Shown: piece by piece, positions 26,067 through 35,128 of the stretch
Numbering within the stretch: the first letter of the stretch is position 1
Layout of the letters: each line of letters opens with the position of its first letter
From: Burkholderiaceae bacterium
GTDB lineage: Bacteria; Pseudomonadota; Gammaproteobacteria; Burkholderiales; Burkholderiaceae
Assembly (NCBI GenBank): GCA_947448305.1
Contig: CANFME010000002.1
Coordinates: forward strand, 1-64,000
Direction: 5' to 3'
DNA: 64,000 bases
The notes under the pieces: generated by a model
Database searches by the model: none
Seen by the model: only the letters and a program-made list of their open reading frames with translations
Told to the model about the DNA's origin: nothing
Program-made: the position numbers and the translations under genes

Positions 26067-27350
26067 ATGAACACAGCCTCTACTCCCCCAACTACTCCGT
26101 CAGTCACACCTCCAAAACTCTCACTCAACGCACTCAAAATTGCTGGGTTTCGCTGGCATCTGCTGACCTTCATGCTCGTCATGATGGCGGACAATGTAGA
26201 ACATGTCATTAGTTACTGGATGATTTTTCAGAAATTTCATTCTCCAGAATTAGCAGGATTTGCAGTCTTTTCACACTGGCTACCCTTTTTATTGTTTTCC
26301 GTACCTGCAGGTGCTTTAGCGGATCGTTTTGACCCTCGAAGATTGATTCAGATTGGGGTCTGCTTATTTATTATTTGTTCTGCTGGTTGGGCTTATTTAT
26401 TTATTACCGATACAGTTGAAGTATGGAGTGCTATGACACTCCTCGTTTTACATGGGTTTTCTGGGGTTTTTTGGCTCATCATTAGTCAAATTTTGTTGTA
26501 CGACATTGTGGATGCTCAAACTCTGCCAAGTGCTATCCGTATTCTTGCCACAGGTAGGTATTTAGGATTATTAATTGGACCCGCTGTAGGTGGTTTTTTG
26601 ATGCTCACTGCCGGTCCCAAATATGGGCTTTTGTGGAATATCTTGATTTATTTACCGGCTCTGATTTGGCTAATGAGCGCCCCTTACGGTCCAAAGTACC
26701 GCATAGGTGAGCCTCCCATGAAAAGGGCAGTTAAAGGCCTCTCCGATATTATTCAAACCATTAAAGATGTGAAGCCAATTAAGCCAATTGCCATCATGAT
26801 CTTATTGTGTTCTTTTACATCCCTACTCGTTGGCAATAGCTATCAAGCCCAAATGCCGGGCTTTGCAGAAGGCTTGGGACATGGTGACCCTGGGGTTTTA
26901 TATAGTCTCTTACTTGCTGCTGATGCTGGTGGGGCGCTCTTTGCTGGCATCTTATTAGAGAGCCGCGGCTTATTAAAACCCCACCCTAGAACGGCACTTT
27001 TACTGGCCTTAGCCTGGTGTGCTACCTTGTTTAGTTTTGCGGTCAACGGCAATTACATCTTGGCGATTTTGTTACTCTTCATGTGTGGTTTTTTTGAATT
27101 GTCGTTTAACTCAATGGCGCAGTCGATTGTACAAACCAATGCGCCGGTGGCACTTCGTGGTCGCGTAATTGGCTTGTATAACATGGCGTCCATGGGACTA
27201 CGTATTGGCTCTGGTGTGACAGTTGGCGTAGTTGGCGGCTGGATTGGCATCCATTTTTCTTTAGGCGTTGCAACATTCTCCTTAATGGCCGTGATTGTTT
27301 ATTTGCTCTATCGCAACCAGCTGTTTAGCGCTATGACTCCAAAGCAATAA
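26067..27350 (+). CDS. MFS transporter
   Basis: A 427-residue major facilitator superfamily protein with about twelve membrane helices and the motif-A-like loop GALADRFDPRRLIQIG between helices 2 and 3. The C-terminal half has LRGRVIGLYNMASMGLRIGSG. It resembles enterobactin exporter (EntS)-like or multidrug MFS carriers. The first ~30 residues are Thr/Pro-rich and cytoplasmic. It is transcribed toward the amidase gene (23-base gap between stops). Substrate unknown. Confidence 0.85.
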   Translation: MNTASTPPTTPSVTPPKLSLNALKIAGFRWHLLTFMLVMMADNVEHVISYWMIFQKFHSPELAGFAVFSHWLPFLLFSVPAGALADRFDPRRLIQIGVCLFIICSAGWAYLFITDTVEVWSAMTLLVLHGFSGVFWLIISQILLYDIVDAQTLPSAIRILATGRYLGLLIGPAVGGFLMLTAGPKYGLLWNILIYLPALIWLMSAPYGPKYRIGEPPMKRAVKGLSDIIQTIKDVKPIKPIAIMILLCSFTSLLVGNSYQAQMPGFAEGLGHGDPGVLYSLLLAADAGGALFAGILLESRGLLKPHPRTALLLALAWCATLFSFAVNGNYILAILLLFMCGFFELSFNSMAQSIVQTNAPVALRGRVIGLYNMASMGLRIGSGVTVGVVGGWIGIHFSLGVATFSLMAVIVYLLYRNQLFSAMTPKQ

Positions 27351-27373
27351 AGCAGTTCACACTTTAATTAAAG

Positions 27374-28810
27374 TTATTCACTCAGAATTCCGGGTCGCTG
27401 TTGTGAGTAAGGGGTTGCTTGTTGCCAAGCATAGCCTAACTGCAGCAAGGCTAATTCACCTTGGGGTTTGCCAATTAATTGCAAGCCTATCGGTAAGCCC
27501 TTGAGGGTACCAGCCGGAATATCCAATACCGGTAATCCAGCCATCGTCGGTCCAATCACTACTTCCATCCACCGGTGATAGGTGTCCATTGCGCAGCCTG
27601 CGATATTTTTGGGCCAGTCCATCTTGGTATCAAATGGCATCACTTGAGATGCAGGTAATAATAAGTAATCATGATTTTCAAATAACTGCATCATCGCCTT
27701 GTACCAAGCAGATCTTTTTGCAGAAGCCAAATAAACATCTTGAGCGGAGTACTTTTGAGACTGTTCAATTTCCCAAATAGCCTCCGGTTTCATCTGTCCA
27801 CGATTAGCTTCTATCTGATATAGGCCACCAAGTTTTCCACCCGTAATAAAAGGCCTTAGAACTGACCAACATTCCCACAACTGCTCTAAAGGATAATTCA
27901 CCTTAGCAGGCATAACCTCTACCTGAAGATCCTTGAAGTATGAAAATGAGGCTTCTAGGGCGCTAAGTAATCCTTCTTCCATTGGTAGGTAGTTCTGATA
28001 GTCGCCTAGCCAAGCAATTTTTTTACCTTTCAACACAGAGTCTAAATGCTGGTTAAAGACTTTCGGATCTTCATTTAAAGATAAAGGTGCGCGGGCATCA
28101 TAACCAGCTTGGACAGATAACAACATCGCCAAATCTTGGACATTACGCGCCATGGGTCCTTCTGTAGAAAAATGGTCGTAAAAGAGTTCAGGGCTGTTTG
28201 CTGGCACTCTTCCTCTGGAGGGTCGCAGGCCATAGACATTATTCCAAGCGGCGGGATTGCGCAGTGAACCACCAAAATCACTACCATCAGCAAGTGGCAA
28301 CATATTTAAAGCCAAGCTTACTGCTGCACCGCCACTACTACCTCCTGCCGACTTACTTAAATCATAGGCATTGAGCGTGGTTCCAAAGACCTGATTGTAA
28401 GTATGCGAACCCAGACCAAACTCTGGGACATTCGTTTTGCCAATGAGGATGGCGCCACTTCGCCGCAAACGCTCCACCATGATGGAGTCTGGCAATTGCG
28501 TTTGATTTTTTAATAGGGGTGAGCCTAAAGTCGTCGCAATTCCTCTTGTCGCAGTTAAATCTTTGGGCGCCATGGGTAATCCGTGCAATAAACCATGGTA
28601 ATTGCCACGCGCTAAATCTTGGTCTTTTTCTTGGGCTTGCCGCAATAATTCTTCCTCTGCTACCATCGAAACGATAGCATTAACCTTTGGATTAAAAGCT
28701 CGAATCTGTGCGAGGTAAGCTTGCATCACCTCAAGGCATGAAATGGTTTTATTAGCAATTTGCTCAGAAAGAACTTTTGCACTAGTTTGAGTGAGAGTAC
28801 TATTTGACAT
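27374..28810 (-). CDS. Amidase (amidase signature family)
   Basis: A 478-residue serine amidase. The Ser-cisSer-Lys triad is visible: Lys83 in MAPKDLTATRG, Ser158 in the Gly/Ser-rich signature SAGGSSGGAA, and Ser182 in GSDFGGSLRNPAAW. It hydrolyses an amide to acid and ammonia; substrate unknown. The start at 28810 gives the normal family N-terminus; an open frame extends 30 codons further but is AT-rich and overlaps the divergent promoter region. It diverges from a second MFS gene. Confidence 0.88.
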   Translation of the reverse strand: MSNSTLTQTSAKVLSEQIANKTISCLEVMQAYLAQIRAFNPKVNAIVSMVAEEELLRQAQEKDQDLARGNYHGLLHGLPMAPKDLTATRGIATTLGSPLLKNQTQLPDSIMVERLRRSGAILIGKTNVPEFGLGSHTYNQVFGTTLNAYDLSKSAGGSSGGAAVSLALNMLPLADGSDFGGSLRNPAAWNNVYGLRPSRGRVPANSPELFYDHFSTEGPMARNVQDLAMLLSVQAGYDARAPLSLNEDPKVFNQHLDSVLKGKKIAWLGDYQNYLPMEEGLLSALEASFSYFKDLQVEVMPAKVNYPLEQLWECWSVLRPFITGGKLGGLYQIEANRGQMKPEAIWEIEQSQKYSAQDVYLASAKRSAWYKAMMQLFENHDYLLLPASQVMPFDTKMDWPKNIAGCAMDTYHRWMEVVIGPTMAGLPVLDIPAGTLKGLPIGLQLIGKPQGELALLQLGYAWQQATPYSQQRPGILSE

Positions 28811-28948
28811 AAATGAATGACTACGATCAGTTAATTGAATGAAATTCCTATCATTTTTAACATAATTATTGATAAACACTAAAATAAGAATTAAATACAT
28901 TTTTTAAATACTAAATTGAACTTAACAGAACAACACTCAACCACCGCT

Positions 28949-30532
28949 ATGAAACAAGAGCGTTGGTGGATGCCATTAAAAAACCATGTGTTTTTTATGC
29001 TTTGGTTAGCTTGGATGACGTCCAATATCTGTATGTGGATGAACGATGTCGCGGCATCTTGGATGATGACGTCCTTATCAAGCTCCCCAACTTTAGTAGC
29101 TTTAATCCAAACTGCGTCCAACTTACCTGTTTTCTTATTAGGAATTCCGAGCGGCGCATTTGCTGATATTTTCAACAGAAAAAAATATTTTGTTTTCACC
29201 CAAATCTGGATTGCACTCAACGCTGCCCTTCTTTGCTTCTTAACCTTTACGGATTCTTTAAACGCCTCTTTACTCCTCTTCTTAACCTTTACGAATGGCA
29301 TAGGGCTAGCCATGCGGTGGCCTGTTTTTGCTGCTATCGTGCCAGATTTAGTAGGGCGAGATCAATTACCAGCGGCCTTGGCCATGAATGCTGTGGCGAT
29401 GAATGCCTCCCGGATTATTGGTCCATTAATGGCGGGTGCTTTAATTGCCAGTGCTGGCACTGAGTACGTTTTTGCACTCAATATGATTCTATCCTTAGGG
29501 TGTACCGTTTTAATCCTGCGCTGGAAATATCAATCGAATATTTCTTCTTTACCAGGCGAGCGATTTATTGGTGCGATGCGGGTTGGTATTCAATATGTCA
29601 GATCCTCCATGAGGATGAGGGCAGTGCTGATTCGAATTTTCTTGTTTTTTATGCAATCCTCTGCCCTGCTCGCTTTACTACCGGTCATTGCAAAAGATCA
29701 CTTTAACGGTAATGCTCAGACCTTTACTATCATGCTATCTTGCCTTGGTGTCGGTGCGATTTTATCCGTTTCACAATTACCCAAACTACGCCGTCGGTAT
29801 GACAGAAATCAATTAGTTTCTTTTGGTCAAATCCTACAAGCCGCTACTTCCATTGGGGTTGTATTAGTACCTAATGTTTGGCTTTCTGCCCCAATTATGA
29901 TGCTCAGTGGTGCTTCATGGATTATTACCGCCAACTCTATTTCGATTTCTGCCCAATTAGCTTTGCCGAGCTGGATTCGAGCACGTGGTATGTCTATATT
30001 CCAAATGTCCCTGATGGGTGGAAGTGCCTTAGGAGCTGGAATCTGGGGTTATCTTGCTGAACATACCTCCGTCACAACTGCCGTCATTGCGGGATCTGTT
30101 TTTGGGATTATCTCGGTTTTACTTTCCAACCACCTAAAATTAGAAGGTGGTAGCGAAGAAGATTTAACACCAGTTTGTCCAATTGAGCAACCAATGCCAG
30201 ATCGTGATATTGACCATGATGTTGGTCCAGTCATGATTTCGGTAGAGTATCAAATTGATCCTAAAAAGATGTATGAGTTTCAAACCGTGATGAAAAAGGC
30301 CAGAGATGCTCGCTTACGACAAGGTGCTGTTTCTTGGAGTTTTTTCGAGGATGCGGAACAAGAAGGAAAGTGTCTTGAATATTTTATCTTTGAAACTTGG
30401 GCAGACTACTTAAGACGCTTTGATCGCTTCACAACCAATGATCTGAAATTACAAGAGGAGCGATTTGCCTTTCATTTAGGGAAGAATCCCCCCCAAGTAA
30501 CACGTCGTGTTGCGGCTCCGCTCCATCATTAA
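28949..30532 (+). CDS. MFS transporter with C-terminal soluble domain (DUF894/MFS_3 type)
   Basis: About 527 residues. The first ~400 form a twelve-helix MFS carrier of the EntS-like MFS_3 family (FADIFNRKKYFVFTQIW loop between helices 2 and 3; LPSWIRARGMSIFQMSLMGGSALG). The last ~100 residues are a cytoplasmic ferredoxin-like domain (VMISVEYQIDPKKMYEFQTVM, WSFFEDAEQEGKCLEYFIFETW) like antibiotic-biosynthesis monooxygenase-type domains, a known fusion in this family. An ATG at 28949 is taken as the start; TTG at 28916 is possible and neither has a good ribosome-binding site. Its stop overlaps the convergent PaiB-like gene by 4 bases. Confidence 0.85.
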   Translation: MKQERWWMPLKNHVFFMLWLAWMTSNICMWMNDVAASWMMTSLSSSPTLVALIQTASNLPVFLLGIPSGAFADIFNRKKYFVFTQIWIALNAALLCFLTFTDSLNASLLLFLTFTNGIGLAMRWPVFAAIVPDLVGRDQLPAALAMNAVAMNASRIIGPLMAGALIASAGTEYVFALNMILSLGCTVLILRWKYQSNISSLPGERFIGAMRVGIQYVRSSMRMRAVLIRIFLFFMQSSALLALLPVIAKDHFNGNAQTFTIMLSCLGVGAILSVSQLPKLRRRYDRNQLVSFGQILQAATSIGVVLVPNVWLSAPIMMLSGASWIITANSISISAQLALPSWIRARGMSIFQMSLMGGSALGAGIWGYLAEHTSVTTAVIAGSVFGIISVLLSNHLKLEGGSEEDLTPVCPIEQPMPDRDIDHDVGPVMISVEYQIDPKKMYEFQTVMKKARDARLRQGAVSWSFFEDAEQEGKCLEYFIFETWADYLRRFDRFTTNDLKLQEERFAFHLGKNPPQVTRRVAAPLHH

Positions 30533-31206
30533 TCGGGTTTTGGCTGATTCAAATTCTTGAGTGTATTTTGCGTTAAAGTAGCTAACTGGCGATCTTGCAA
30601 ATCCTGACTTTGCTCTAGGTGCTTGAGAACCCCTTCTTGGTCTTGCTTCTCTCGATTTTGACTCACTTTATATTTACCAATGAGTTGGTCTATTGAAATT
30701 TCAAGGCCACACAAAACACGCATCATCCCGTCAGTGTAATCAACCGGTGCATCAGTCATTTCCCAGGTGGAGTTTCTCTTCGGTTCTTGTTGATTAGTGA
30801 GGTTAGTCAAATGATGCGTTAACCACTCTTTGTCCTCTTGCAACTTTAGCCTACCCGTCGCATGAACCACTGCATAATTCCATGTAGGAACTACTTTGCC
30901 ATGTTCTATTTTAGAAGGATACCAACTCGGTGTTATGTAGGCATCTGGCCCCTGAAAAGCAATCAATACAGGTAACTCTTCTGAACTCGCTTGCTCCTTG
31001 AGCCACGCCTGAAACTGTGCATACAGGGGATTCACTTTAGGTATGTGGGCCTGCAAGCAGTTTGTTGCTAAGTCATAGTAAAACGGTAAATGATTCATTT
31101 GCGGTGTCCCACCGATTGCAGTTGCTAGCGTACCAAATGGATACTGCTGAATATGGGCTATTAATAGTCCGATATCTTTTTGTGCAAAATGTTTTGGTAG
31201 GTACAT
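30529..31206 (-). CDS. PaiB-like FMN-binding negative transcriptional regulator
   Basis: A 225-residue split-barrel FMN-binding protein of the PaiB family. Visible: MYLPKHFAQKDIGLLIAHIQ, YPFGTLATAI, NHLPFYYD, ITPSWYPSKIEHGKVVPTWNYAVVHATG and a C-terminal helix with MMRVLCGLEISIDQLIGKYKVSQN. PaiB of Bacillus was described as a repressor of sporulation and protease genes; biochemical function is unsettled. It follows a carboxymuconolactone decarboxylase-like gene by 8 bases, so both are likely one operon. Confidence 0.87.
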   Translation of the reverse strand: MYLPKHFAQKDIGLLIAHIQQYPFGTLATAIGGTPQMNHLPFYYDLATNCLQAHIPKVNPLYAQFQAWLKEQASSEELPVLIAFQGPDAYITPSWYPSKIEHGKVVPTWNYAVVHATGRLKLQEDKEWLTHHLTNLTNQQEPKRNSTWEMTDAPVDYTDGMMRVLCGLEISIDQLIGKYKVSQNREKQDQEGVLKHLEQSQDLQDRQLATLTQNTLKNLNQPKPD

Positions 31207-31214
31207 AAATCAAT

Positions 31215-31778
31215 TTACTTTTCGGGGAATGGCAGCGGTTTGCCTTCAGGAATGGGCTCTTCACCAAGGCTGAGTAACATGGCAACTGTTACGTAGGTGC
31301 CAGTAACAGCGATTAAGTCGACCAGTTGTTGCTCACCCAAGATTTCTTTTGCCTGCGCAAATAAGGCGTCGCTGATTTGATGATCTGCACACATCTGCAT
31401 ACAAACATCGTAAGCAATTGCCTCGTCTTGCCTCATATTTCTAGGCCGGATATTTGCTTTTAAGTCATCCGCAACCGTTTGATCTAAGCCCGCCTTTAAA
31501 GCAAGTGGATAGTGAGCATACCACTCTACTTGCGAGGTCCAAAGCCTAGCCTGAATCAAAATCGCAAATTCATTAATGCGAGTAGATAAAGAGGAGTTAA
31601 ATCGCAAATAATCAAGTAAGCTTTTCATTCGTTGAGCAAACACGGGGCTTCTCAACATCACGTTGTAAGGCCCACCCAAACCCACACTAGAAATAGCTAA
31701 GATTTCTTTACCAAGGTCTTGCGCGGCTGGGTCGAGTTGTTCAAGGGTAATTTGGGGAAATCGTTTGGTTTTACTCAT
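31215..31778 (-). CDS. Carboxymuconolactone decarboxylase-like protein
   Basis: A 187-residue all-helical protein of the CMD/AhpD superfamily. Residues RINEFAILIQARLWTSQVEWYAHYPLALKAGL match the core CMD helix pair, but the AhpD CxxC peroxidase motif is replaced (no Cys there), so it is not an AhpD-type reductase. Related proteins include gamma-carboxymuconolactone decarboxylases of aromatic catabolism and many of unknown role. ATG at 31778 is preferred; four codons upstream another ATG directly abuts AGG. It is the first gene of a pair with the PaiB-like gene. Confidence 0.8.
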   Translation of the reverse strand: MSKTKRFPQITLEQLDPAAQDLGKEILAISSVGLGGPYNVMLRSPVFAQRMKSLLDYLRFNSSLSTRINEFAILIQARLWTSQVEWYAHYPLALKAGLDQTVADDLKANIRPRNMRQDEAIAYDVCMQMCADHQISDALFAQAKEILGEQQLVDLIAVTGTYVTVAMLLSLGEEPIPEGKPLPFPEK

Positions 31779-31886
31779 ATTCGCTTGCATCCTGTTTTAT
31801 TAAGAGATCACATCATGTTATCAAAAGTATCTTGAATGTCTTTAACTAGATATACCTAAATCAGCGCAACATTCCAAAACAACTCA

Positions 31887-32861
31887 TCAGAGCCACTTAA
31901 TTTTCTTAAAGCGCCAAAACAGTAGGGCACAGCCACCAAAAATAGTAAGTAACGCCATGGGATAGCCAAACTGCCATTGCAGTTCAGGCATCTTATCAAA
32001 GTTCATCCCCCAAATACCCGCAAAACTGGTTGCCAGTCCAAAAATTCCAGCCCACGCCGCTAACCGTTTGGTAATTTCAGTCTCATCTATCGTTACTAAC
32101 GATAAATTAACCTGAACAGTCATCGAAATCGAATCTTCAATCGACTCTAACAAATCAATAATCCTAGCTAAGTGATCATTGAGATCTCTAAAATATTCGT
32201 TTAAATGTGCTTGAGCCAAGACAACAGGGATTCTTCCACCATTAAAATGACTAAACTTTTCTCTGAGAGGAACACAGGCATGCTTTAGGATAGACACTTT
32301 TTGTTTTAAATAATAAAGTCGTTCAATATTTTGGCGCCCTTTACTTTTCATAAAGATATCTGCTTCAATTTCTTCCAACTCTGACTGTAAATCTTCTTGC
32401 ACATCAAAGTACTCATCCACCACATAATCTACGAGCGCATACAAGACGTAAGCTGGCCCCAAGGCAAGTAAATGAGGATCCTGTTCACATCTAGCCCGAA
32501 CTCCCAGGAGTGCTTTATCGCTTCGAGAGCGGATAGACAGAATAAAATTGGATCCAGTAAAAATATCTAACTCACCCACTTTTAAACTCTTATTGGCTTG
32601 CGTTGTAACCATTTGGACTACTGAAAAAATGACATCGCCGTATTCTTCAGTTTTAGGCCGTTGATGACCATGCACCACATCCAAAATAGCGAGATCATGT
32701 AACTGAAATTCCGCTTGCATCACTGCTAGTTCTTCTATTGAAGGTTCGAATAAGGCAACCCAAACAAAGACACCAGGTTTAGCTAAATAGTCACTAATTT
32801 GATCAATTGGCATTTCTGCAATTTTGAGACCATTTTCATATGCAACACAATTAATTAACAT
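31887..32861 (-). CDS. corA: CorA-family magnesium/cobalt transporter
   Basis: Inner-membrane divalent-cation channel, 324 residues. A large cytoplasmic domain with a long helix (VDEYFDVQEDLQSELEEIEADIF) leads to two C-terminal membrane helices. The first ends in the signature GMN within FAGIWGMNFDKMPEL, the second is followed by a basic tail. Pentameric CorA admits Mg2+ (also Co2+, Ni2+). It is a single-gene unit: a hairpin terminator lies 135 bases upstream and separates it from the HiPIP gene. Confidence 0.92.
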   Translation of the reverse strand: MLINCVAYENGLKIAEMPIDQISDYLAKPGVFVWVALFEPSIEELAVMQAEFQLHDLAILDVVHGHQRPKTEEYGDVIFSVVQMVTTQANKSLKVGELDIFTGSNFILSIRSRSDKALLGVRARCEQDPHLLALGPAYVLYALVDYVVDEYFDVQEDLQSELEEIEADIFMKSKGRQNIERLYYLKQKVSILKHACVPLREKFSHFNGGRIPVVLAQAHLNEYFRDLNDHLARIIDLLESIEDSISMTVQVNLSLVTIDETEITKRLAAWAGIFGLATSFAGIWGMNFDKMPELQWQFGYPMALLTIFGGCALLFWRFKKIKWL

Positions 32862-32995
32862 TAGCGTCCTTTTGAATTCAATTATTCAAAGTTTAACCAA
32901 TTTGTAAGATTTTTTTTCAAGACTTACTTCTTTCAATGACCAAAACAACATTCCTACTCAGGATTGTGGTGAGATTCGAAATGAATTAGAAATAA

Positions 32996-33022
32996 AAAAG
33001 GAGTCCTTTAAGGACTCCTTTT
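32996..33022. terminator. Strong bidirectional Rho-independent terminator
   Basis: AAAAGGAGTCC (32996-33006) and GGACTCCTTTT (33012-33022) are perfectly complementary with a 5-base loop. T-rich runs lie on both strands. It is 65 bases past the HiPIP stop and ends that reverse-strand transcript before corA. Confidence 0.85.
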
Positions 33023-33086
33023 AACTAAACCTTAGAGATAACTCGGATTATCTCGAACCATCACTATTGATTAAATTTTTTAGTGA

Positions 33087-33395
33087 TTAAGCCTTTGGTG
33101 CGAAGGCACTACACCAGCCCTTACCAGAGACTTGCTTACCAGCAAAAATTTGACATCCACCAGCAGCAGATCCAGCAGCGCCCTTATACAATGCGCAACC
33201 ACTGCAAAATTGAGTAGCAGCATGTTTAGGATATTTTGCTTTATCAACTTTGGAACTATCTGCTTTATAACCAAGTCCTACAGCTTGGGGATCTGTTTCA
33301 GCTACCATTGGATCCGCAGCGAATGTTTGACCTGCTGTTGCAGCAGCTAAACCGGTTGCAGACAAAATAATAAATTGGCGACGACTTGCTTTCAT
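33087..33395 (-). CDS. High-potential iron-sulfur protein (HiPIP)
   Basis: A 102-residue periplasmic electron carrier with one [4Fe-4S] cluster. The four ligands are Cys64 and Cys67 (FCSGC), Cys81 (GGCQIF) and Cys95 (KGWCSAF), the exact HiPIP spacing. The N-terminus MKASRRQFIILSATG carries a twin-arginine signal ending near TFAA, so it is exported folded by Tat. HiPIPs deliver electrons to oxidases or reaction centres. A ribosome-binding GGGA is seen. A Fur-like sequence lies about 105 bases upstream, and the gene ends at a strong terminator, so it is monocistronic. Confidence 0.92.
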   Translation of the reverse strand: MKASRRQFIILSATGLAAATAGQTFAADPMVAETDPQAVGLGYKADSSKVDKAKYPKHAATQFCSGCALYKGAAGSAAGGCQIFAGKQVSGKGWCSAFAPKA

Positions 33396-33499
33396 TAGAG
33401 TTCCCTTTCAAATTAAATTAGACAACAACGTAAGGATAATTGAAATATTTAACTCTGTTTTTTTAATCATAACCAACTGATTTAAATAGACTTTTAAAT

Positions 33500-33518
33500 G
33501 ATAATGATTCTCAATTCA
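33500..33518. promoter_or_regulatory. Fur-box-like site upstream of the HiPIP gene
   Basis: GATAATGATTCTCAATTCA matches 13 of 19 positions of the Fur consensus, with the left nine bases exact. It lies 105 bases upstream of the HiPIP ATG and 79 bases below the folE stop. On the reverse strand TTGAGA inside it could be a -35 with TCTATT about 18 bases on, so bound Fur would cover the promoter. Confidence 0.45.
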
Positions 33519-33596
33519 CTTCAGAGTGAGTGTAAACCCTTGCTTTGGCTATTTCCCATCCCGTATAAATTCAAAATTTCCTAAATGAAGCTCGGT

Positions 33597-34322
33597 CTAT
33601 TTATAGCGACTGCCTAGGAAAGAGAGGAATTCGCGACGCAAATTAAAGTCATTTAAAAAGAGCCCACGCATGACACTATTGAGCATTTTGGAATCTGCAT
33701 CCTTAACACCGCGCCACTGCATACAGAAGTGATCAGCATCCATCACCACCGCTAAACCAATCGGCTTAATTTTTTCTTCTAAAAGATCCGCTAACTGAAT
33801 CACAGCTTCTTCCTGAATTTGTGGACGACTCATAATCCATTCAGCAATTCTGGAGTATTTGGATAAACCGATTAAATTACTGTCTTTATTTGGTAAAACA
33901 CCAATCCACACTTTACCCATGATGGGACACAAATGATGTGAACAAGCGCTTCTTACTGTGATTGGCCCAATTACCATTAATTCATTTAAATGTGAGACGT
34001 TCGGAAAATCGGTAATTCGTGGCATTTGTTCATAACGCCCCGCAAAGACTTCTTTAAGAAACATTTTTGCTACGCGCCTTGCTGTATCTTGCGTGTTGTG
34101 GTCACTAACGGTATCGATCACTAAACTTTCCAACACACCCTTCATTTTTTCTGCGACCTCTGACAACAGAAGGTCTTGATCACCAGGCTCTAAAAACTCG
34201 GAAATGTTATCGTTCGCATGAAACCGTTGTTTTGCTTTAACTAATTTTTCTCGAATTTTTTCAGAGACTGGGATACCAATCGATTCTTTAGATAATGCCT
34301 TCTTGCTGGATTTTGTAGTCAT
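33597..34322 (-). CDS. folE: GTP cyclohydrolase I
   Basis: Cytoplasmic enzyme making 7,8-dihydroneopterin triphosphate from GTP, the first step of folate (and queuosine) synthesis; 241 residues. Zinc/catalytic residues are seen in ITVRSACSHHLCPIMGKVWIG (Cys, His, His) and in ADHFCMQWRGVKD (second Cys). LSKYSRIAEWIMSRPQIQEE is the GTP-pocket segment. The ~50-residue N-terminal extension and the HHLCPI variant (HHFVPF in Escherichia coli) place it in a divergent FolE branch seen in some proteobacteria. queC elsewhere in this window uses the same pathway. Confidence 0.9.
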   Translation of the reverse strand: MTTKSSKKALSKESIGIPVSEKIREKLVKAKQRFHANDNISEFLEPGDQDLLLSEVAEKMKGVLESLVIDTVSDHNTQDTARRVAKMFLKEVFAGRYEQMPRITDFPNVSHLNELMVIGPITVRSACSHHLCPIMGKVWIGVLPNKDSNLIGLSKYSRIAEWIMSRPQIQEEAVIQLADLLEEKIKPIGLAVVMDADHFCMQWRGVKDADSKMLNSVMRGLFLNDFNLRREFLSFLGSRYK

Positions 34323-34497
34323 ATTTTTTAAAATTTTGTTTATTAACTATCAATGAACAAACCATTGCTTTCGGCTCATCGAATATTGCTCAGTTTAAAC
34401 TTTGTTTTAACTTAGTTGTTTGCTGAGTTATGACTTTATCAGCATTTGAGAAATCTTTCAGTACGAGACAATAAACGACAAATGAACGCTTAACGCC

Positions 34498-35124
34498 TCA
34501 TTTTTTTTTACCAATCCTCGACTCTGTGCCATTGAGTAAATTAATGATATTTTGGCGATGTCGCCAAGTAAGTAATACCCCTACTAATAAAATGGCTGTG
34601 CAAACAGGTGCAAAACCAAATAGTAAAGCAGCGTAAAAAGGGGCAAAGACTGCAGCTGATAGGGCAGCTAGGGAAGAATACCTAAAGAAAAAGGCAATGA
34701 TCAACCAAGTAGATAAGGTTGCCAGGCCTAAGATAAAGTTAATACCAAATAAAATTCCGCAGGCAGTAGCGACACCTTTACCGCCCTTAAAGCCATGAAA
34801 AATTGGATAAAGATGGCCAATAAATACGGCCACAATCACAGCCGGTAAGGCCCATTCAACTTGAGTACCATTTTGTAAAAAGTAACGCGCAAGCACTACC
34901 GCAATCAATCCTTTTAATGAATCTCCCAGCAAAGTCAGGATGGCAGCTTTTTTATTTCCAGTTCTTAAAACATTGGTTGCACCAGGATTACCCGAGCCAT
35001 AACTATGTGGATCTGGCAATTGCATACATTTACTGACAACGACAGCAAAGGAAATAGAACCTAGTAAATAAGCACCTAAAATTAAAGTTACGGATAAAAA
35101 CATGGTTTGCATTTCTGTTGTCAT
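34498..35124 (-). CDS. plsY: Glycerol-3-phosphate acyltransferase PlsY
   Basis: Inner-membrane enzyme that acylates glycerol-3-phosphate from acyl-phosphate, first step of phospholipid synthesis; 208 residues, five helices. Conserved loops are visible: [34 protein letters not shown] (motif 1), and [20 protein letters not shown] (motif 2). The C-terminus [20 protein letters not shown] is typical. It starts 4 bases after the xerD stop, so the two are co-transcribed. Confidence 0.93.
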   Translation of the reverse strand: MTTEMQTMFLSVTLILGAYLLGSISFAVVVSKCMQLPDPHSYGSGNPGATNVLRTGNKKAAILTLLGDSLKGLIAVVLARYFLQNGTQVEWALPAVIVAVFIGHLYPIFHGFKGGKGVATACGILFGINFILGLATLSTWLIIAFFFRYSSLAALSAAVFAPFYAALLFGFAPVCTAILLVGVLLTWRHRQNIINLLNGTESRIGKKK

Positions 35125-35128
35125 AAAA

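Noticed and set aside
27361-27374. Palindrome ACTTTAATTAAAGT between the MFS and amidase stops
   Set aside because: It lies between converging stop codons, where an operator makes little sense, and has no loop for a terminator; it is probably chance in AT-rich DNA.
28891-29313. Open frame of about 140 codons on the reverse strand inside the second MFS gene
   Set aside because: It mirrors the hydrophobic codons of the MFS frame, has no domain signature and no ribosome-binding site.
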